Shown: positions 54,253 to 64,000 of the stretch, piece after piece | How the letters are laid out: each line of letters opens with the position of its first letter | How positions within the stretch are numbered: position 1 is the first letter of the stretch | Source: Limnomonas spitsbergensis | Taxonomy: Eukaryota; Chlorophyta; Chlorophyceae; Chlamydomonadales | Assembly (NCBI GenBank): GCA_037349105.1 | Contig: JAYJMM010000062.1 | Location: 206,001 to 270,000 of the forward strand | Reading direction: 5' to 3' | Length of the DNA stretch: 64,000 nucleotides | Notes under the pieces: model-generated | Told to the model about the DNA's origin: nothing | The model's database searches: none | What the model saw: the letters and a program-made list of their open reading frames with translations, nothing else | Translations under genes and position numbers: made by a program

Positions 54253-57054
54253 ATGAGTAGTCAGCTTACGCTTGAGCAGGCTTTGTCCCTGGGTGATCTG
54301 ACATTGATCTTCCCGGATGGCCGCTCCGTCAAGGCATGTCGACACCTCCTTGTGCTGGCTTCTACTGTTCTGCGACAGTTCCTACTCGAAGCTGTCGTGG
54401 AGCATGAAGATCCAGTTCGACATGCAAGCCAGGCTGCAGCTGTCCATGCAGCTGACTCAGCTTTGTCAGTGAGTGAGACCTGCAGAGATATTTCAGATGC
54501 TTAAAATCTCTGATCGGGATGGACGAATCAATGATGTATCCAGTCATGTGTCAATTTCTGTCCTAACTTTCACTTTCCTATACTCTTTCGCATTTCTAGA
54601 CAGTACCAGAGACAATCAGTGATAAAATACCAAATATCTGAATAACATGTGCACAACCAAATATTCAATCTGCATAATGCTGTGCACTGTATGAGTGACA
54701 TAGATCAATGTCCAAGCATAATATTAATAATGGTGGCCTGCCATGCCAATCAAATTAAAGGTAGCCAGTCGAAATTATGGCTGCCAAAATCTGTCTTGTG
54801 ATGAAACCCACCTTCAGGATTATAATTTTAGTGTGCACTTAACAACCTGAGCAGCATGTAGTGTACTTTCTAAAATAAATGTGCATAACAGGTTGATGGC
54901 TGCTTGGAGGACTGGATGGAGGTGCTCAGGTTACTGTACCACGAAGGTAAGCCGGGTTGATTGATTGGCGGTGCCTGATATCACAGTGTTCCATGTCCAA
55001 TCATCAGCGTCTAATAAAGCCCTGCATACAACTCGCATCATCGCAGTGATCAGCGGGGCAGCGGCCACTCTGACCCCTGCTACTGCCTTCAGTATCCTGC
55101 CCATTGCGCACAAGTACGACATGCCAGCCCTACTGGAGCGGTGTTTCAGCACCTTTGATGCAGCCAAGCCTCAGCTCTGGCACTCCACTCCTACACCCAC
55201 GGGTCCCACGCCATGCTCGCCGTCAGACGCCAGCTCAGTTCCTGACCCAGATCTGTTCCAGTGGCTCGCGCTGTCCGACACCCTGCAGTACACGCCCATC
55301 ATTCGGGCATGCCTGTCTCAGCTTTCGGAGACGTCAAGGCCAGCTGTGTCTCCCAAGCCAGCTGTCTCGCCCATTCTAGGTGCCCTGTGCAGCCCTGCTC
55401 ATAGAGGCCTGCTGCAGGGCCTACGCCATGAAACATGCCTGGAGGTCATCACTATGATGGCAGGCCTGCCGATTGGGTTCAATGTAAGGCTGACATGCAA
55501 TGTCGTTCAATAATTATATTTGTTTGGTCTGCTCATCATGTCTTAATATAAGGGAGAAATGTTTCCTGCTGTAAGATACGGTTTAATCTGATGCTCAGGG
55601 CACGACTAGTCTGAAATACTTCGTCCCTCTTGCAGTGGTCTCTCCCCGTACATACCTCCTAGTCCTTGTTTATCCAGTACCTGAACCAGTTTGTGTTTAA
55701 AGATTCAATTATGATGCTTCGCTGGACTGTAAAATTACGTTGTCAAAAGACGGTATGAATTTACATGTCTTCACATTTGTATCGCTCCACTTCCTCCACA
55801 GGGTTCCTGTGTTCCTCGGATCAGTCATCCCCCGTCAGTGTGTTGCCCGATTGTGGCCGATGTGAGTACTAGGCACTGGTATGGGGGTGAAGTGCATGTG
55901 TGCTGTTTTGAAGAGGGGGTGTTGAGGAGTGGATGAGGGCAGGCGGTGTTGATTTAGCCAGACATGCATGCACCTCATTCTGTCTACCTCCTGTGTGCAC
56001 TGCCTGGCGCTTTGGGACTGCTACTGGGTGGAAACATGCTAGTGGGGACTAACGTGATGTTGGCCACGCCTTAAGGAGGTCACATTTCTGTTCTCACAAC
56101 ATTGACTGTATCTTCCATGCCCAGGGGGACATCCTTCTTGAAGATTGGGCTCATACCAACACTTTTTTACCTGGATGTCTGTGGAAGTCCCACCTGGTTT
56201 TTGGTACCTTCCATCAAGGCCAAGTTTATGTCCAAATGTGGAATATCGACAGCCAGAGGATGGCAACCCGCATACCCATTGGCCCGGGAGACGATGTTAC
56301 AGTGTCCCGTATTGCTGTCAATGCCAACGGACTGGCACTTGTCCTCGATGATGATGGGGCTGTAAACTTTTGGGACCTGGTCAGCAGTCAGCTCCGAAGT
56401 GCGTTTAAGCCTTTGGCCGAGGCCGAAATCTGGGACTGCTTCTGGCACAGGGCCAGCTGCGTTGCTTACGTCTCGACGCTGGATGACAGCATTGTCAAGA
56501 TGTGGGACATTTCCAAGGATATGGAGGCCATGCCGAGCCTGAGGGGGCATGATGGCCCTGTTAAACACTGGAAGACCTCCGAGGAAGCCAGCATGGTTAT
56601 TTCAGGCTCAGATGACAAGACCGTACGGGTGTGGGATACACGCACGGGTAAATGTGTGCGCACCATGGAGGGACATCAAGACGCGGTCAGCAACATAGGA
56701 ATGGATCTAAGCGGCCGCACAGCTGTCAGCAGCTCTGAGGATGGGACTGTCAGAGTGTGGGACATTGGTACTGGCTTGTGCAGAGGCTCGGCATTCGAGG
56801 GCCTTAGCGATGCTAGCGACTGTGATTGGGTTGATCTAGACGCTTCAGGAACCACTGTGCTGGCCTCATTCTCTGACGTAAGGCTGAGAACCTGGGACCT
56901 CAGCAGGCAGGTTGCTTTGGATCACTATGAGGTCAAGGAGGGACACAAAGTGAGAAGGGCGTTCCGCGACCGCAGCCTGACGACCCTGTGCCTCATGACA
57001 GCTGCTCCGGTAGAGAATGGTGTGTTCTCATCCAGCATCCAGGTGTGGCGCTAG
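54253..57054 (+). CDS. BTB domain-WD40 repeat protein, copy D
   Basis: Exons: 54253-54468, 54892-54946, 55047-55483, 55678-55752, 55802-55861, 56125-57054; GT-AG, phases agree, 590 residues. The domain order is as in copy C: BTB over exons 1-3, the 75-nt (YLNQFVFKDSIMMLRW) and 60-nt linker exons, then a WD40 propeller in one exon. The WD40 part differs from copy C by few residues, including loss of one residue pair in ASFSDVRLRTWDL. Exons 1-3 and their introns are almost identical to copy E. All frames are open. Copies C and D could have overlapping roles; nothing in the sequence assigns different targets. Confidence 0.88.
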
Positions 57055-58835
57055 ATTGCCAGTGTTTCTTTTTGCATGGCCAGGCTATATTTCAGCTCTC
57101 CCTTGGTTCCACCTGTCGGCTGAATGCAAGGCCGCTCATGCTGATCGGGCCAGTGTCCTCAGTCCAGTCAAGGTTTGGCCCCAATTAGGCCTTTGGGGGG
57201 CCCGCTGAAGGTGGGCTCATTTCCAGTAAAGCAGAAAATTCTGTAGATGTGTTTTGCATAACCCTTTACTGCCCTTCCTATTTAAACAATTTTTTCAGAA
57301 TGTTGTCGCGAGGATCTTGAGTATCCATTTTAGAACGGTGCAAACCCGCTGGGCCCTGCTGAACGCTCGGCCGTGTTGGGCTGGTAGGGGATGCCTAAGC
57401 TCAGTTCCAGCTACCATTTACAGCCAGGACCATGGTGCAACAGGGAACATGGTTTCCATGACTACTTATTTACATGTTTAAAGCAGGAGGATGGCTCAAC
57501 TTCACCTCTGACTTCCATAAGGATGGACCTACTATGCTTTATAATTCCGGCATGCATGTCTAAGTTCATCAATAATTCTTGACATATCCATTTCTATGGT
57601 CATATTTAAATGACGTGAACAGTCTCTGACCGCAAAAGAGTCCTCCTCAGGAGTCATGGATATACTAAGGCCAAAAACTAGGGCTCGTGGATTTCCCGAG
57701 TTTTGCGCTAATGACTTGACATGATGGGGCAGGCTTGGGTGGGATGCCCTGGCCTATAATGTGGAAGACGTGGTGGATTTCGTTGAGGCGTAGACGTTTT
57801 CAGAGGTTGGAACTTCCTTTGTATTCATTTTCTAGCCTTTTGTTTTGTCCCTTGACTTTATTTCCCACTTTTTCCTCCTTTCTTTTGGCCTGCCCCCATG
57901 TGTTTGTTTCCACCTTTCCTCCCAACTTTTTAGTTAGGCGCCCACGCGGCCGAGCCTTTTTGCGCAGGGCCCAGAGGTGTAACGTCATTGACTCTTCAAG
58001 AGTCATAGAAACGGATGGACTTCACATTTTGGCCATGCTGTTCAGTTTTTACAGTCCAGCAGAGCATCACATTTGCCTGCAAACCGTTTATCGCTCAAAA
58101 TAAGCTAGGACAGCGAGCGAGAAAGTTGTTGGTTGCTTGCCCCCCTGGGCAAGCAACCAGCACACAACCGCGGATGAGTGACGTGGAAATGTACTTTAGA
58201 GTGCAGAAGATAAGCGCCAGTCACAGAACATGACATGGGTGCAAAACAGTTAGCTGAACACCACCTACACAATCAGGAGGGCATAAGAGAGTGCATAATG
58301 CGCTATGCCAGCCACGGGATAGCCGAACCAGATAACCCCCTGAGCCCAACTGTCTGATAAGCAGAAAATAAAAAAGGAAAGGGAGAGGGGGTGCAAAAGA
58401 GGGGAACGGAAAAGCCTCCCAATGAGCCAGCACTTTTATCAATGCCTGTCCCGGTGCACATAATCTCTTCTCCCTTCTGATCAGTCAATAAAGTTACATC
58501 ACTGGGCCATGCTGATCAGTGGGGCGCCCTTCGTCGCGGCCAAGCAGGGGTGGGATACGCTTGCTTTTGTGAACTATTCTTTTCCTAGAGGCTTTGTTGA
58601 GGGCTGGTCTCTAGTGGAACTCAGGTGTTGGACTTGTTCTTCTTTGCCTTCCCGGCCTCTCATTTTCTTCCTTTCCCCCTCTCTTCCTTTTAGTTCCTTC
58701 TTTACTCCCTCCAATACGGTTGGGCGCCCACGCGCCCGAGCTTTGAGCGGGCCCAGAGGTGTAACGTTATTGACATAAGGACACTGTCCAGATTTTAGGA
58801 CGGGCGAGGCTATTCTGGCCGACCAAGAAATCGTT
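57055..58835. other. Spacer between copy D and the tetranucleotide tract, with transposon copies
   Basis: The first 380 bp are paralogous to the downstream flank of copy C. Homology to the copy C spacer breaks at about 57436, right where copy C has its CTGT run. Dispersed boxes lie at 57935-57993 and 58715-58778 (plus), and a shortened one at 58518-58560. The inverted partner of the 11745-11965 element is at 58010-58230, with the 12-bp palindrome GGTTGCTTGCCC / GGGCAAGCAACC at 58131-58158. No gene is seen. Confidence 0.55.
58010..58230 (-). mobile_element. Dispersed element copy (partner of 11745-11965)
   Basis: In reverse complement it begins GTCATGTTCTGTGACTGGCG and ends with the CAAATGTGATG...GGACTGTAAAAAC block, as at 11755-11955. 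An internal palindrome at 58131-58158 is more perfect here than in the partner. No coding frame is conserved. Confidence 0.55.
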
Positions 58836-58837
58836 GA

Positions 58838-60455
<1,618 letters not shown>

Positions 60456-61290
60456 TAATTTATTTTTCTTATTTTCCTTTCCTCGTGGCCTCTCTCTCCC
60501 TTCTTAGTTTATAATGAGATAGTTGGACGCCGAAGACTTTCTTATACCAGGACACAGACTGAGGTTGGTGTAACACTGTAACATCATTTTATTGACCTAC
60601 GGGCACTGCCTGTTCTTTTCACAAACGAGGAGTTGGGCGCCTTGTTAAGCACTCATGGCCTAGAGGAGAAACGGCAGTGATGACCCTTGGACCCTGCTCA
60701 AAATGGCTCGGCAGCGTCGCCGTCCCACTGGCTGGGTTTAAAAAACAGGAGAGAGGCCGCAAGGGAAACTAAAGGAGAAGACTTCTAAAAAGGAGGAAAC
60801 AATAACTGCTACAGCTAAAAGTAGCTAGATCACAGCCTTTGGCCTGCCTGACATGGTTTAACAAGCCTCTTTGCTTAGGCAACGGGCCATTGTGTTGATC
60901 AAGGTTTTGTTCCCATCGGTCCAATGCTGGCTGCCTAGCGGTCCAGGTTTTATGGTGGGAACTATTAACAAATGTGTCTGTTACGAGGCCTGAAGATCAA
61001 TTTCACAATCCTTATGCGGGCGAAACATGCAAACGGCCGCCGACCTGCAGCTTGCGGTTCCACACAACACAGGTGGGCGCACGTGGTGCAGTAAGCTGAT
61101 TGGGGCATTACGGTAGGTGGAACGGGGAGCAGTTGTCCCCAGACTGTGTCAGGCAGTCCGTCACCTGCAGCCGCTCCCCGTCCCAGAGGTGCTAGAGCTA
61201 GTGGAACAGCCTACAAGCAGGCACAGCTGGAGCCTGGAGGCCACTCTCAGAGGAGACCCCAAGGACCCCACCACCGTGCATAGGTCTGCT
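60456..61290 (+). repeat. Segmental duplication, partner 51470-52300
   Basis: Second copy of the inter-gene spacer, including the retroelement remnant (LQPLPVPEVLELVEQ at about 61160-61290). It ends at 61288, where the approximately 1.1-kb retroelement pair of the first spacer (52288-53412) is missing; homology resumes at once with 53413 onward. Confidence 0.88.
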
Positions 61291-62132
61291 GCCACCAACT
61301 TCGCTGTAACGGCTGAATCTGCAGCTCCCTCATGTCTCCCAACTGGCAGCGGACGGAGGTAGCCAGCAGCATTTAACACAGGTGGGTGGAAGACTTCTGG
61401 TACGTGTTGGGTCACATGACTGAAATGAGTTGCAAAATGATTATGCAAAATCTTGGGTGCCCCCCTTGCTTTATCTTAGGGCCCCCCCAGAGGAGGGACC
61501 CCTGAGCAGAAAAAGGCTTTGCTTGGGACCCAATATTAGTGGGAATATCGTTTGGACTTTATTCAACCAGCAATGCAGTCTTTAGTACCATATTGATTCA
61601 ATACATATAAAGGATATACGAGTTATATAATCTGGAGCCTTCCCAGTACCTGTCCTTTGTCATTGTGTACCGTACTCTTCAGCATGCCCATGAATTATTT
61701 CCTGTATTGACCCCCAGCAAAGTTGACAAGGGGAAGATTGGGGTCGGGGAAAAGGCTGTCAAAACCACCTGGTGACCAGGTGGTCAAAACCAGGTCAAAA
61801 ATCGCCATCAGACAAGCCCTAGCACATGGCCGACAAATGCCGTACGTTTTCACCCGCGGTATTACACCGGGTTTTCACCACCCCATCACCTTTCTTCTAG
61901 GGATATTTCGGTACGCGAGTCCATGACGGCTGGAGTCATATTATTCCATTATTTAAGTTCTCGCACTTTGAGCTCAGTCTTTTAGGGTTTCTTCAATTGT
62001 CTGTTCAGCCATACGAATACCGGTGCACGGCGACAAGTCGACAACAGCGCGGCATTTATGCGCAACGTCTGTCTCATTAATCGAAAGGAAGCGATTGTGA
62101 TCCAGCCTATTATAACGTGACACCGGAACCTC

Positions 62133-64000
62133 ATGAGTAGTCAGCTTACGCTTGAGCAGGCCTTGTCCCTGGGTGATCTGACATTGATCTTCCCGGATGG
62201 CCGCTCCGTCAAGGCATGTCGACACCTCCTTGTGCTGGCTTCTGCTGTTCTGCGACAGTTCCTACTCGAAGCTGTCGTGGAGCATGAAGATCCAGTTCGA
62301 CATGCAAGCCAGGCTGCAGCTGTCCATGCAGCTGACTCAGCTAATGTCAGTGAGTGAGACCTGCAGAGATATTTCAGATGCTTAAAATCTCTGATCGGGA
62401 TGGACGAATCAATGATGTATCCAGTCATGTGTCAATTTCTGTCCTAACTTTCACTTTCCTATACTCTTTCGCATTTCTAGACAGTACCAGAGACAATCAG
62501 TGATAAAATACCAAATATCTGAATAACATGTGCACAACCAAATATTCAATCTGCATAATGCTGTGCACTGTATGAGTGACATAGATCAATGTCCAAGCAT
62601 AATATTAATAATGGTGGCCTGCCATGCCAATCAAATTAAAGGTAGCCAGTCGAAATTATGGCTGCCAAAATCTGTCTTGTGATGAAACCCACCTTCAGGA
62701 TTATAATTTTAGTGTGCACTTAACAACCTGAGCAGCATGTAGTGTACTTTCTAAAATAAATGTGCATAACAGGTTGATGGCTGCTTGGAGGACTGGATGG
62801 AGGTGCTCAGGTTACTGTACCACGGAGGTAAGCCGGGTTGATTGATTGGCGGTGCCTGATATCACAGTGTTCCATGTCCAATCATCAGCGTCTAATAAAG
62901 CCCTGCATACAACTCGCATCATCGCAGTGATCAGCGGGGCAGCGGCCACTCTGACCCCTGCTACTGCCTTCAGTATCCTGCCCATTGCGCACAAGTACGA
63001 CATGCCAGCCCTACTGGAGCGGTGTTTCAGCACCTTTGATGCAGCCAAGCCTCAGCTCTGGCACTCCACTCCTACACCCACGGGTCCCACGCCATGCTCG
63101 CCGTCAGACGCCAGCTCAGTTCCTGACCCAGATCTGTTCCAGTGGCTCGCGCTGTCCGACACCCTGCAGTACACGCCCATCATTCGGGCATGCCTGTCTC
63201 AGCTTTCGGAGACGTCAAGGCCAGCTGTGTCTCCCAAGCCAGCTGTCTCGCCCATTCTAGGTGCCCTGTGCAGCCCTGCTCATAGAGGCCTGCTGCAGGG
63301 CCTACGCCATGAAACATGCCTGGAGGTCATCACTATGATGGCAGGCCTGCCGATTGGGTTCAATGTAAGGCTGACATGCAATGTCGTTCAATAATTATAT
63401 TTGTTTGGTCTGCTCATCATGTCTTAATATAAGGGAGAAATGTTTCCTGCTGTAAGATACGGTTTAATCTGATGCTCAGGGCACGACTAGTCTGAAATAC
63501 TTCGTCCCTCTTGCAGTGGTCTCTCCCCGTACATACCTCCTAGTCCTTGTTTATCCAGTACCTGAACCAGTTTGTGTTTAAAGATTCAATTATGATGCTT
63601 CGCTGGACTGTAAAATTACGTTGTCAAAATACGGTATGAATTTACATGTCTTCACATTTGTATCGCTCCACTTCCTCCACAGGGTTCCTGTGTTCCTCGG
63701 ATCAGTCATCCCCCGTCAGTGTGTTGCCCGATTGTGGCCGATGTGAGTACTAGGCACTGGTATGGGGGTGAAGTGCATGTGTGCTGTTTTGAAGAGGGGG
63801 TGTTGAGGAGTGGATGAGGGCAGGCGGTGTTGATTTAGCCAGACATGCATGCACCTCATTCTGTCTACCTCCTGTGTGCACTGCCTGGCGCTTTGGGACT
63901 GCTACTGGGTGGAAACATGCTAGTGGGGACTAACGTGATGTTGGCCACGCCTTAAGGAGGTCACATTTCTGTTCTCACAACATTGACTGTATCTTCCATG
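62133..64000 (+). CDS. BTB domain-WD40 repeat protein, copy E, 3' part beyond window
   Basis: Exons: 62133-62345 or 62349, 62773-62827, 62928-63364, 63559-63633, 63683-63742; the WD40 exon would begin just past 64000. Sequence and introns are nearly identical to copy D at an offset of about 7880. One difference matters: CAGCTAATGTCAGTGAG replaces CAGCTTTGTCAGTGAG at the exon 1 end, adding one base. With the usual donor the frame is lost and a stop follows at once in exon 2. Use of the new GTCAGT donor (exon end 62345) would restore the frame. The gene may therefore be intact or newly disabled. Confidence 0.75.

Overview
The window is nuclear DNA from a eukaryote, most likely a chlorophyte green alga of the Chlamydomonas/Volvox kind. 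The evidence is many GT-AG introns, a zuotin whose N-terminus matches the plant form, a TGTAA polyadenylation signal behind the DCP2 gene, and extreme simple-sequence content. The organism is inferred; no species is claimed.

Layout. (1) 1-9336, minus strand: a 13-exon zuotin/DNAJC2 (GlsA-type) gene, its 3' end lost at the window edge. (2) 9.3-13.4 kb: gene-poor, repeat-rich. (3) 13.4-16.5 kb and 21.9-25.0 kb, minus strand: two BTB-WD40 paralogues, A (mostly open) and B (a pseudogene), separated by about 5 kb of transposon debris. (4) 26.4-46.1 kb: three unique genes. These are a Gly/Gln/Arg-rich protein with a UAP56-binding-like motif (minus), the mRNA decapping enzyme DCP2 (plus), divergent from it across about 470 bp with two CACGTG boxes, and a probably organelle-targeted helical-repeat protein of unknown function (minus). 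(5) 48.2-64.0 kb, plus strand: three more BTB-WD40 paralogues, C, D and E, in 6-8 kb tandem duplications. A roughly 1.6 kb tetranucleotide tract, (CCTG)n then (CTGT)n, lies between D and E. The five paralogues thus form two oppositely oriented blocks around the three unique genes.

Most striking observation. In the four unique genes, introns are largely built of tandem, decaying copies of the adjoining exon-intron junction. The partial exon copies carry the splice site and a few to about 60 nt of exon, and they lie on the intron side of the junction they came from. I can trace this at about 20 junctions: zuotin exons 2, 7, 8, 9, 11, 12 and 13; DCP2 exons 2, 3, 4 (both edges), 6, 7, 8 and 9; exon 2 (both edges) of the 26-31 kb gene; exons 2, 3 and the terminal exon of the 40-46 kb gene. 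The BTB-WD40 introns do not show it. This suggests that introns in this lineage grow by repeated duplication across splice junctions, and it sometimes leaves complete alternative or 'poison' exons.

Exon structures below were assembled by hand from splice sites, reading phase and family similarity. Phases agree at every accepted junction, but no transcript data were available.
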